DNA of 9,424 nucleotides from Thermoanaerobacter sp049701115 (GCF_049701115.1 NZ_JBNATX010000049.1:1-9424), one strand, 5' to 3'; shown: positions 1 through 6,908, counted from the stretch's first letter. Made by a program: numbers and translations. Notes: generated by a model not told the origin, from the letters alone.

Positions 1-108
1 GCTTCGCTCGCCCCGCCTTCGCTCCTCAAGTTCGCCAAGTTTAGTTACCGCTTTGACAACAAGTCGCATTTACACACAAAATGCCACTTCTTTATTTTGT
101 CAACAGTC
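1..108 (+). repeat. Left copy of a flanking inverted repeat
   Basis: This noncoding, partly GC-rich stretch matches the reverse complement of the right end of the window in ordered blocks: AGTTTAGT (38-45 with 9382-9389), CGCTTTG (49-55 with 9375-9381), GCATT (66-70 with 9360-9364), a 16-base exact match ACACAAAATGCCACTT (74-89 with 9343-9358) and TTTGTCAACA (96-105 with 9320-9329). CCCCGCC at 11-17 also has a counterpart near the other end. It contains a small hairpin (GCATTT 66-71 with AAATGC 79-84, 7-base loop) that is kept in the other copy. TTCGCTC occurs at 3-9 and 18-24. No transposase or coding frame is visible. It looks like a dispersed intergenic repeat; its identity is unknown to me. 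Confidence 0.75.
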
Positions 109-135
109 TGGGACTGACTTTTGTCGGGCTTTTTT
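105..135 (+). terminator. Probable intrinsic terminator of an off-window gene
   Basis: AGTCTGG (105-111) can pair with the end of GTCGGGCT (124-130) in RNA using G-U wobbles, and six T follow (130-135). A competing 5-bp hairpin, CAGTC (104-108) with GACTG (112-116) and a 3-base loop, uses the same 5' arm. It would end transcription entering from the left. The octamer GTCGGGCT recurs in the 5062-5096 hairpin. The wobble-rich stem makes this moderate. Confidence 0.45.
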
Positions 136-137
136 AA

Positions 138-166
138 TTGATTTAAACACAAAAAAAGAATATAAT
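138..166 (+). promoter_or_regulatory. Sigma-A-type promoter of the coiled-coil/lit operon
   Basis: TTGATT (138-143) and a perfect TATAAT (161-166) are separated by exactly 17 bases. Transcription would start near 173 and leave a leader of about 36 bases before the ATG at 209, with the ribosome site AGAGGTG around 197-203. It begins just after the T-run of the preceding terminator, as expected for an independently transcribed unit. Confidence 0.75.
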
Positions 167-208
167 CAAATTATAGAATAGAATAGTACTCTTTAAAGAG
201 GTGTAAAA

Positions 209-1708
209 ATGTTACAGGATGAAATAAAGGAGTTTAGAGAGACACTTCATGAGGCCTTAAAAGATCCTGAGAAATTTTCTCAGTTTTTAAAAGAGATAAT
301 AGAAAGACAAAAAGAGATGATTGAAATAATAGGTCTTTTGGAGGCCTATAATGAAGCTACTTATCTTAATTATGTCCTTCTCAAAAAAAGAGATGTGGTA
401 AAAGCGCTTATTTATGTGGATGGAAAAGTTAAGAGCATTTTGGACGTAGTGAACAACGTAATAAATGGGCTTTTTGAATATAAGAAGGCGGAAGATAAAA
501 TTAAAAAAAATATAGAAAATACTCTAAGAGATTACAAAGAATATCTTGAAGATGCCAATGAGGTTCTTCATGGATATTATATAGAATCAAAGTATGTAAA
601 TGAAGTAATAAGCGACAAATTAAGAGATTCTTTTAGTGCGGAAGTCATAGATGAGGAATTTTTCTATGAGAGTGTGTTTAATTTTGTAAATGAAGTGGAA
701 GAAGAGAAAGAGGAGAGGATAAAAGAAATTTTGACATCTTTGCCTTTTGCAATGTCTAGAAAGCGGTTTTATGATTATCTTCAGAAAGCATTAAAGAGAG
801 AATATGCTAATTATGAAATTTTTCTGGCAAGCTTGATAAATATTGAGGAAAATTTCTACGGTAAACTTGTAGATGGATACGGAGAAATATTTCCTTCTAT
901 TGCTCAGAAGATAGAGAGACTTCAGGCTCTGGATGTTAAGTCTTTTTCCGAAGAAGAGGCTGGAGTGTATTTCGATGAAAGTTCTGATCTTCTTAAAGTT
1001 ATACATTTGTTAAAAGAGTTAATATTCTCTCTTTTGAGGTTGATAAACAGGCTTTTAATAGTTTTTTCGAGAGAAGAAGATATTGAAAAGTTGATTAAAA
1101 AAGAGCCCTTTATAAACAAATATGTGGAGTTTTATGGGAAGCTTTTAAATAATGATGTAAAAAATAGCAGAGAAATTGAAAAAAACGTAAAAAAATGTGA
1201 TAGTGTAATTTCTAACTGGTATTTTGAACTTTACAGATATAATTCCCTTTTGAGTGAAATGGAGTCAGAAGAATCTAAACTTATTGAAGTGGTTGACGAA
1301 AGCATAATAGAAAGGGTTGAAATACTAGCAGAGTATGAAAATCTGCTCAATGATGCTTCAGAAATAGTTATAGAAGCGGATAGATTTGGAGAAGACCCTG
1401 TTGATGATTTGGTTATAAAAACTGAAATAAAAAATGTTATTGACTTTATTGAAAATCTTTCTAAAAAAATGACAAATGAATATAGGAAGGTAAGACTTAA
1501 AAGATTGATGGGAATAGTTCCGTTGCCGGTGGAATTTGAGAAGGAGTTTCTTTACTATGTGAGAAATGCATTAGAGCTTAATAATTCTTACAACAGGAAA
1601 CTTTCTTATATGCATACTATCAAGAAAAAGATGGACCTTTACAGGGAGCTTAAAAAGCAGAAAGATTTTTATGAAGGCTTAATGAAAAATTCAAAGGATG
1701 TAATCTGA
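209..1708 (+). CDS. Helical coiled-coil-rich protein, unknown function
   Basis: I do not recognise this 499-aa protein. It has no signal peptide or clear membrane segment and is dominated by Glu, Lys, Ile, Leu and Tyr, with long predicted helical stretches (about residues 20-120, 155-175, 320-380, 405-435, 460-490). Residues 264-288 form a strongly amphipathic hydrophobic helix that could contact a membrane or partner. Two segments resemble each other: LPFAMSRKRFYDYLQKAL at 178-195 and PLPVEFEKEFLYYVRNAL at 438-455, each preceded by a charged helix, which suggests an internal duplication. There is a single Cys (330). The start is supported by AGAGGTG six bases upstream and by the 138-166 promoter. 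It is followed after one base by lit, whose ribosome site lies inside this gene's end, so the two are probably translationally coupled. A cytosolic or peripheral-membrane partner of the envelope enzyme is inference only. Confidence 0.8.
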   Translation: MLQDEIKEFRETLHEALKDPEKFSQFLKEIIERQKEMIEIIGLLEAYNEATYLNYVLLKKRDVVKALIYVDGKVKSILDVVNNVINGLFEYKKAEDKIKKNIENTLRDYKEYLEDANEVLHGYYIESKYVNEVISDKLRDSFSAEVIDEEFFYESVFNFVNEVEEEKEERIKEILTSLPFAMSRKRFYDYLQKALKREYANYEIFLASLINIEENFYGKLVDGYGEIFPSIAQKIERLQALDVKSFSEEEAGVYFDESSDLLKVIHLLKELIFSLLRLINRLLIVFSREEDIEKLIKKEPFINKYVEFYGKLLNNDVKNSREIEKNVKKCDSVISNWYFELYRYNSLLSEMESEESKLIEVVDESIIERVEILAEYENLLNDASEIVIEADRFGEDPVDDLVIKTEIKNVIDFIENLSKKMTNEYRKVRLKRLMGIVPLPVEFEKEFLYYVRNALELNNSYNRKLSYMHTIKKKMDLYRELKKQKDFYEGLMKNSKDVI

Positions 1709-1709
1709 T

Positions 1710-2396
1710 ATGGTTAAAAGAGTATTAGTATGGATTGAAGCCTTTATAATGACTTTTTCATTGATTTTATGGTTGTTTTTGTTTAATCTAGAAAAAGTGG
1801 CTTTTGATTTAAACTTCTATAAAATGGAATATCAAAAGAATCAAGTCTCCTCTGTTACAAAGATAGGGGTTGACGAGCTTATGAATATAACAGAGAGAAT
1901 GCACCAGTACTTAAAGGGACAAAAAGAGGATATGGACATTTTTGCAAACATCGAAGGAGATGCTAAAAAAGTTTTTAATGAAAAAGAACTTAACCATATG
2001 AAAGATGTAAAACAGCTGTTTGTTTTGGAAGAATGGGTAAAGAAAATCTCCATTACAATTTTTTTTGTTTTATTTGGTATTTTAGTATGGAAAACTTCTT
2101 TTTCAAAGACTCTTTCTCTTCTTCTAAAGAGTATCGTTTTTATGCTAGGAGCTCTTTTGATATTTGGTCTGTTTATAGCGCTGGACTTTGAAAAGTGGTT
2201 TACACTTTTTCACCTTGCTTTTTTTGACAATGACCTTTGGATTCTCGATGTAGAAAAAGATCGGCTCATCCAGATGTTTCCACAGGAATTTTTCCAAGAT
2301 GCTGTTTACATAATCTTTAGAAACACGTTTATAGGTATTTTACTCATAATAGTTGGAACCTTTAGTATTTCGAAGTTTTTAAAGGAGCCATCATAA
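1710..2396 (+). CDS. lit: Lit: lipoprotein intramolecular transacylase (DUF1461/TIGR01906)
   Basis: Lit-family enzymes move the sn-2 acyl chain of diacylglyceryl lipoproteins onto the N-terminal cysteine amine, giving lyso-form lipoproteins. This 228-aa protein has the family layout: four membrane helices (about 5-25, 112-128, 138-157, 199-220), an extracytoplasmic cap between helices 1 and 2, and the conserved signature FFDNDLWILDVEKDRLIQMF at 171-190 followed by PQEFFQD. H96 in the cap and H168 just before the signature are the best candidates for the two catalytic histidines reported for the Bacillus cereus Lit structure; H65 is the other His. Length is normal for the family. The ATG follows the upstream stop by one base, with AAAGGATG (1693-1700) as ribosome site inside the preceding gene. 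It is the last gene of the operon and ends in the 2381-2408 terminator. Family assignment is by signature recognition; activity is inferred. Confidence 0.8.
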   Translation: MVKRVLVWIEAFIMTFSLILWLFLFNLEKVAFDLNFYKMEYQKNQVSSVTKIGVDELMNITERMHQYLKGQKEDMDIFANIEGDAKKVFNEKELNHMKDVKQLFVLEEWVKKISITIFFVLFGILVWKTSFSKTLSLLLKSIVFMLGALLIFGLFIALDFEKWFTLFHLAFFDNDLWILDVEKDRLIQMFPQEFFQDAVYIIFRNTFIGILLIIVGTFSISKFLKEPS

Positions 2397-2408
2397 GGGC
2401 TCCTTTTT
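2381..2408 (+). terminator. Intrinsic terminator of the lit operon
   Basis: A perfect 9-bp stem, AAAGGAGCC (2381-2389) with GGCTCCTTT (2398-2406), encloses an 8-base loop containing the lit stop codon TAA (2394-2396). The T-run extends to 2408. The hairpin abuts the stop codon of the convergent ftsH (2407-2409). On the minus strand the stem is followed by few T, so it mainly serves the plus strand. Confidence 0.85.
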
Positions 2409-3945
2409 AAACGCACAGGGATGTTTTTTCTTCGAATATTTCTTCCAATTCTTCTTTTGTTATAGTTTCTTTTTCAAGTAGCTTTTCTGCAATTGCTATT
2501 ACCTTCGTCTTGTGTTCGAGCAGTAGCTTTTTTGCAAAAGAGTAACAGCTGTTTATGATTTTGTCCACTTCTTGGTCTATCAATTCGGTAGATTTTACGA
2601 AGTGCAAGTCAAAAACCCTATTGCCAAGCTCGCTCATGCCATAATTGCAGACCATCTGATAAGCTATTTTCGTTGCTTCTTTCAAATCATTCTCTGCTCC
2701 GGTAGAAATCTCGTTAAAGATAATTTCTTCTGAGGCTCTTCCCCCTAATAGCATGGTTATTTTGTTTTTTAGTTCTGTTTTTGTCAGGAGGAAAGAATCA
2801 TCTTTAGGGAAATTTAATACATAACCCAAAGCTTCTCCTCTGGGGACTATAGATATCTTTTCTATTATATTTACATTCAAAATTTTTCCTATAAGAGCAT
2901 GACCTGCTTCGTGATATGCCGCTATTGTTCGCTCCTTTTCTAAAACGGAAGGATTTTTCTTTTTTAATCCAGCAATTACGCGTTCTAAAGCTTCTTCAAA
3001 TTCTTCCTTTCCAATCTTTGATTTGTTTCTCATTACGGCCAGTATTGCAGCTTCGTTGCACATTGTAGCCAAATGTGCACCTGTCATTCCATGAGTTTTT
3101 CTGGCCAAATCCATTAATGACACGCTTTCATCAAGAGGTTTATTCCTTGTGTGAACTTTTAAAATTTCTAGCCTACCTTTGAGGTTTGGGGGGCCTATAT
3201 GGATTGTTCTGTCAAATCTACCTGGTCTTAAAAGCGCTTCATCCAGCATGTCTATTCTGTTGGTGGCTCCTATAACTATAATTCCTTCGTTACTGTTAAA
3301 ACCATCCATTTCCACTAGTAGTTGATTAAGAGTTTGATCTTTCTCGGAATTGTTGTCTGTGTTTCTTTTTGTGCCAACTGCATCGATTTCGTCTATGAAA
3401 ATTATGCTGGGAGCATATTTTTTCGCTTTTGCAAAAAGAGCTCTTATCCTGCTTGCGCCAACACCCACATATTTTTCTACAAATTCAGATCCAGAAGCGC
3501 TTATAAAAGTGGAATTTGTTTCTCCTGCCAACGCGCTAGCGAGAAGTGTTTTGCCAGTCCCCGGGGGACCGTAGAATAATATCCCCTTTGGTATCTTTGC
3601 TCCCATTTTATTGTATTTTTCTGTATTTGTCATAAAATCGATTATTACCTTTAGTTCCTCTATTACCTCGTCTAGACCAGCTACGTCTTTAAAAGTAATG
3701 TTACCTTTCTTTTTTAATAATTCTTCACCTGTATCAGAGAAGGAATTGTACCTGACAGGCATCAATTCAGTGAATTTGCTCTTAAATAGTATGTAAATAG
3801 TAAAAGACCCAAAAAACAAAGCTATCAAAAAGGGCACATTAAAATTGCTTATTGAAGGATGTAACTCTGTTACCAGTAAATAAATTAAAAGAAGGTTTAT
3901 AAAGATGGAAAGAAAAAGAATTATATTGTTTAAGCTCTTCTTCAT
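2407..3945 (-). CDS. ftsH: Compact FtsH-type AAA+ zinc metalloprotease
   Basis: A membrane-anchored ATP-dependent protease that would extract and degrade membrane and cytosolic proteins as a hexamer. Visible in order: TM1 about 7-26, a short loop of roughly ten residues, TM2 about 37-55; AAA module with Walker A GPPGTGKT (126-133), pore loop YVGVG (159-163, Tyr where FtsH usually has Phe), Walker B IIFIDEID (181-188), and second region of homology with N229 and arginine fingers R240/R243; M41 protease with zinc motif HEAGH (345-349) and third ligand D420 in TGAEND. All catalytic residues are intact. At 512 aa it is about 100 residues shorter than usual FtsH: the extracytoplasmic domain between the TMs is nearly absent and the C-terminal tail is trimmed. 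The start is backed by a GGGGGCGG ribosome site nine bases upstream. It is monocistronic, divergent from the activase gene. Probably an accessory paralogue beside a full-length FtsH (inference). Confidence 0.93.
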   Translation of the reverse strand: MKKSLNNIILFLSIFINLLLIYLLVTELHPSISNFNVPFLIALFFGSFTIYILFKSKFTELMPVRYNSFSDTGEELLKKKGNITFKDVAGLDEVIEELKVIIDFMTNTEKYNKMGAKIPKGILFYGPPGTGKTLLASALAGETNSTFISASGSEFVEKYVGVGASRIRALFAKAKKYAPSIIFIDEIDAVGTKRNTDNNSEKDQTLNQLLVEMDGFNSNEGIIVIGATNRIDMLDEALLRPGRFDRTIHIGPPNLKGRLEILKVHTRNKPLDESVSLMDLARKTHGMTGAHLATMCNEAAILAVMRNKSKIGKEEFEEALERVIAGLKKKNPSVLEKERTIAAYHEAGHALIGKILNVNIIEKISIVPRGEALGYVLNFPKDDSFLLTKTELKNKITMLLGGRASEEIIFNEISTGAENDLKEATKIAYQMVCNYGMSELGNRVFDLHFVKSTELIDQEVDKIINSCYSFAKKLLLEHKTKVIAIAEKLLEKETITKEELEEIFEEKTSLCV

Positions 3946-4019
3946 AATTTTCCGCCCCCACTTCTATTCTGAATGTAGTTTTTGCTTATTGAAAAGATTT
4001 ATTCACAAAAAGAAAAGAG

Positions 4020-4027
4020 TATAAAAT
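4020..4027 (+). promoter_or_regulatory. Possible -10 element for the activase gene
   Basis: TATAAAAT lies about 54 bases before the chosen start codon in the 135-base gap shared with divergent ftsH. No convincing -35 box is seen at 16-18 bases (TTTATT at 3998-4003 is the best, 16 bases away). I could not identify a convincing minus-strand promoter for ftsH here. Confidence 0.3.
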
Positions 4028-4067
4028 AAGATTTTTAAGTCAAAAATGTAAAACAAAAGAACCATAT

Positions 4068-4074
4068 GGGAGGT
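4068..4074 (+). promoter_or_regulatory. Ribosome binding site that fixes the activase start at 4081
   Basis: GGGAGGT (4068-4074) lies seven bases before the ATG at 4081. An in-frame ATG at 4066 overlaps this site and has no ribosome site of its own, so it is not the likely start. Confidence 0.85.
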
Positions 4075-4080
4075 AAATTT

Positions 4081-5064
4081 ATGGAAGGATACATGGGAAT
4101 AGACGTGGGGTCAGTCAGCACAAATATTGCTGTCATTGATGAGGGAAATAATGTCATAGATTATGTATATATAAGAACTAGAGGGCAACCAATAAAAGCT
4201 GTTCAAGAAGCTTTGAGGGAAATAAAAGAAAAAGTTGGCGATATAAAGATTAAAGGAGTTGGAACTACTGGAAGTGCCAGACAGTTAACAGGACTTATGG
4301 TGGGGGCGGATATTGTAAAAAATGAGATTACTGCTCATGCGGTGGCTGCTTCCAGCATAGTAAAGGATGTAAACACAGTGATTGAGATTGGTGGGCAGGA
4401 CTCAAAGATAATAATTTTGCGAAATGGCGTTGTGGTGGATTTTGCAATGAATACAGTATGTGCGGCTGGGACCGGGTCATTTTTAGACCAACAGGCTTAC
4501 AGATTAAATATACCAATTGAGGAGTTTGGAGATTTGGCACTAAAATCCAAAAACCCTGTAAGGATTGCAGGAAGATGCAGTGTATTTGCAGAGTCTGACA
4601 TGATTCACAAACAGCAGATGGGATATGCTCTTCCTGACATAATAAGCGGCTTGTGTGACGCTTTAGTGAGGAATTATCTCAACAATGTAGGAAAGGGGAA
4701 AGATATTAGGGAACCTATTGTATTCCAAGGTGGAGTAGCTGCTAACAAAGGAATAAAAGCTGCATTTGAAAAGGCTTTGGGAATGAAGGTATATGTTCCC
4801 AAATACTACGGTGTTATGGGGGCGATTGGCGCAGCGATATTGGCAAAAGATGCAGTCAAAGAAAAAGGTTACACTTCATTTAAAGGCTTTGAAGTAAGCG
4901 ATTTGGAGTACAAAGCGTTAGGGTTCGAGTGCACAGCTTGTCCTAATCACTGTGAGGTAGTAGAATTCATACAGGGAGATGAGGTTATTTCCAGATGGGG
5001 AGATAAGTGCGGAAGGTGGTCTAATAGTCCAAGCAAAAAAATTCACGCAGGTTCTATAGTTTAG
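4081..5064 (+). CDS. 2-Hydroxyacyl-CoA dehydratase activase (HgdC/BadF family)
   Basis: An ATP-dependent activator ('archerase') of the ASKHA fold. Its homodimer holds one [4Fe-4S] cluster and injects a high-potential electron into a dehydratase or related Fe-S enzyme. Residues, counted from the ATG at 4081 (327 aa): phosphate-1 loop GIDVGSVSTNIAVID (6-20), GGQDSK (104-109), NTVCAAGTGSFLDQQA (124-139), AGRCSVFAESD (163-173), FQGGVAANKG (215-224). C127 and C166 coincide with the cluster ligands I recall for Acidaminococcus HgdC. The family core of about 260 residues is followed by a tail with four more cysteines, C284-x2-C-x3-C291 and C310, reminiscent of the activase portion of larger DUF2229-linked proteins. 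It has its own transcription unit and no dehydratase subunits nearby, so the partner must be elsewhere and the substrate cannot be told. It could equally serve a double-cubane-cluster protein. Confidence 0.88.
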   Translation: MEGYMGIDVGSVSTNIAVIDEGNNVIDYVYIRTRGQPIKAVQEALREIKEKVGDIKIKGVGTTGSARQLTGLMVGADIVKNEITAHAVAASSIVKDVNTVIEIGGQDSKIIILRNGVVVDFAMNTVCAAGTGSFLDQQAYRLNIPIEEFGDLALKSKNPVRIAGRCSVFAESDMIHKQQMGYALPDIISGLCDALVRNYLNNVGKGKDIREPIVFQGGVAANKGIKAAFEKALGMKVYVPKYYGVMGAIGAAILAKDAVKEKGYTSFKGFEVSDLEYKALGFECTACPNHCEVVEFIQGDEVISRWGDKCGRWSNSPSKKIHAGSIV

Positions 5065-5096
5065 CCCGACGCCTTTGCAAATTAGGTGTCGGGCTA
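5062..5096. terminator. Hairpin between convergent genes, containing both stop codons
   Basis: A 13-bp stem (5062-5074 with 5084-5096, one G-T pair) and 9-base loop. Its outermost three base pairs are the stop codons of both flanking genes: TAG at 5062-5064 on the plus strand and TAG read from 5096 to 5094 on the minus strand. It probably ends transcription from both sides, although neither side has a good T-run. Confidence 0.75.
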
Positions 5097-6845
5097 TATG
5101 ATTTCTACCACATCTCCGGGATGAAGCAGATCAGTGTAGGAGGCTTTCTTGCCATTTATTTTCATTTCAGGTACTCTGTTGTTGTCAAATTTTATGTCTA
5201 TAAAATTGAATAAGTCTATGAACATGTACTCTTTCTTACCTTTTAAAAGGACCTCTTTTCCATTTACCGTTATAGAAAAACTCCTTATGCTGTCTTCTAC
5301 TCTTATTTCATCTCCTTCTTTTATTGAGTAATCGAGGTCAGCCAGTTTTCCGTTTACATAAATTTCTTTATTTTCTGCACCTTTCACGAGGTCTCTTACG
5401 GTAATAAAAGCGTCGTTTCCCTTTTTCCCGCCGATGATGCTTATTCTATCGCCTTCTTTTATTGAAGTTTTTAAATTAGCTAAAGTTCCGTTTACGTATA
5501 TTTTTGGAGGAATGCCTTCTTCTCCTTTAATGGTCATTTTTTCACCGTTTAGCGTGAAGGTCAGGTCTTTCCCGCTTTGTGGAATTAGATTTTGAGAGCT
5601 GTAATCTATAGCTAAAAGAGCATCCATTACACTAGGGCTCTTTATGTTAAAGATTGTAACTAATTTATCTTCTACATATACCTTTACAAAATCTTTCCTT
5701 TTATTTATCATTGCAGAGTAAGCTATCCCTATAGGGGTAATACTTTCAGGGCCTTTGAGCTTTTTTGGACGAGAGTGCAAAATTTCTACAGACTTTATAT
5801 CTCTTACAGAAACCCTATTGGGAGGGAGCTTCAACAAAGAGGCTATCTCTTCTGGCAGCATTGGAAGGTTGCTGCTTCCTCCTACTAAAAATACCGCGGA
5901 AGGGCTTTTGCCGTTATATTTTACAATTTCTTCGCATATTTTTTGTGCAAGGGTTTTGACAGAAGGCTTTATAACTTCTAACACTTCTTCTCTTGAAATA
6001 GTGTATTCAATACCTAGAACGTCTTTAAATTTTATTTCTTTTTTAGTGGATTTTTTAATCTTTTCTGCGGTAGCGAAATCTGTAAGAAACCGTCGAGCTA
6101 TTTCCTCGGAAATTTCATCGCCTGCGTAAGGTACCATCGAATAAGCGATTATATTTCCTTCCTTTGATATTGCGATGTCAGAAGTACCTGCTCCTATATC
6201 CACTAACGCTATGTTTAACATCCTTATATCTGGCTTAAGAGAGACATTTATAGCGGCGATAGGTTCCAGTGTTATGTAAGATACTTCGAGTCCGGCTTTT
6301 TTCACTGAAGCGTAAAGGCCCTCTACTACATCGAAGGGGAGAAAAGTAGCCAAGATTTCTACTGCCATTTCTTTTCCTCTGTGCCCTTTTAAATTGGTTA
6401 TTGGAAGGCCATTTAAATAGTAATTGGATACGGTGTAACCGACGGTGTGATAATCTGTTATTCCGGATTTAGATACAATAGATTTGAGAGCAATTTCCAG
6501 AGCTTCTAGCTCTAAGCTGTGTATATCCTCAAGGGTTATTTCATGGTCTTCTTTTATACTTTTTTCTGCTCTAGCAAATTGTGTCTTAAGTGACCTTCCT
6601 GCTGCAGCGATAGCCACTTCTCTAAGCTTTATCTTCAGGGTGTTTTCTAATTTTTCTTTGATTGACAAGATCACATGAGCTACTTTATCTATATCGTGAA
6701 CTTGGCCGTCAAACATTGCTCTTTCCTGGTGTTCCATTTGTTCACTTGCCAAGATTTCTAGTTTTCCATTGTTTTCAGTTGCGACTATTCCCACAACTAC
6801 TCTTGTCCCAATGTCAAGGGCAAATACAATATCATTGGTATTCAT
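5094..6845 (-). CDS. FtsA-like actin-family protein with repetitive beta-rich C-terminal extension
   Basis: The N-terminal ~380 residues are an FtsA/PilM-type actin fold. Numbered from the ATG at 6845 (583 aa): phosphate-1 FALDIGTRVVVGIVA (8-22), an FtsA-like 1C region ending around 150-175 (GHRGKEMAVEILATFLPFD), phosphate-2 IALVDIGAGTSDIAI (212-226) and adenosine motif VFLVGGSSNLPML (318-330), so ATP binding is likely. FtsA proper is about 410-420 aa and ends in an amphipathic membrane helix; here that is replaced by about 200 beta-rich residues with three related units: IYVNGTLANLKTSIKEGD (449-466), IYVNGKLADLDYSIKEGD (495-512) and MKINGKKASYTDLLHPGD (561-578), alternating with VNG-turn segments. 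Two adjacent ATGs exist; GGGGGT (6856-6851) is three bases from the first and six from the second, favouring 6845. There is no ftsZ nearby and the gene is monocistronic. A role in division or envelope assembly is inferred from the actin domain. Confidence 0.85.
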   Translation of the reverse strand: MNTNDIVFALDIGTRVVVGIVATENNGKLEILASEQMEHQERAMFDGQVHDIDKVAHVILSIKEKLENTLKIKLREVAIAAAGRSLKTQFARAEKSIKEDHEITLEDIHSLELEALEIALKSIVSKSGITDYHTVGYTVSNYYLNGLPITNLKGHRGKEMAVEILATFLPFDVVEGLYASVKKAGLEVSYITLEPIAAINVSLKPDIRMLNIALVDIGAGTSDIAISKEGNIIAYSMVPYAGDEISEEIARRFLTDFATAEKIKKSTKKEIKFKDVLGIEYTISREEVLEVIKPSVKTLAQKICEEIVKYNGKSPSAVFLVGGSSNLPMLPEEIASLLKLPPNRVSVRDIKSVEILHSRPKKLKGPESITPIGIAYSAMINKRKDFVKVYVEDKLVTIFNIKSPSVMDALLAIDYSSQNLIPQSGKDLTFTLNGEKMTIKGEEGIPPKIYVNGTLANLKTSIKEGDRISIIGGKKGNDAFITVRDLVKGAENKEIYVNGKLADLDYSIKEGDEIRVEDSIRSFSITVNGKEVLLKGKKEYMFIDLFNFIDIKFDNNRVPEMKINGKKASYTDLLHPGDVVEII

Positions 6846-6878
6846 CATTTACCCCCGGATTTTTTAAGTTTTTATTTT

Positions 6879-6908
6879 ATTATACACCACCAAAGTATTA
6901 TTTCGGAA
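6879..6908 (-). promoter_or_regulatory. Probable promoter of the FtsA-like gene
   Basis: The minus strand has a perfect TATAAT (6884 down to 6879), giving a start near 6872 and a leader of about 27 bases. The -35 region is poor: TTCCGA (6908-6903) at 18 bases. Position and -10 quality make it the best candidate. Confidence 0.5.

Noticed and set aside
3322..3579. Plus-strand open frames antisense to ftsH
   Set aside because: They mirror the conserved Walker and protease coding region of ftsH on the other strand and have no ribosome site or family resemblance.
4066..4080. ATG at 4066 as the activase start
   Set aside because: It overlaps the GGGAGGT ribosome site that is ideally placed for the ATG at 4081, and the conserved GIDVGS motif begins close to the latter.
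5755..6129. 124-aa plus-strand open frame antisense to the FtsA-like gene
   Set aside because: It is a shadow of the actin-domain coding sequence, with no ribosome site.
5094..6845. Calling the actin-like protein DnaK/Hsp70 or canonical FtsA
   Set aside because: The 1C-type insertion and motif spacing are FtsA/PilM-like, not Hsp70-like; the missing amphipathic C-terminal helix and the long beta-rich extension argue against canonical FtsA.
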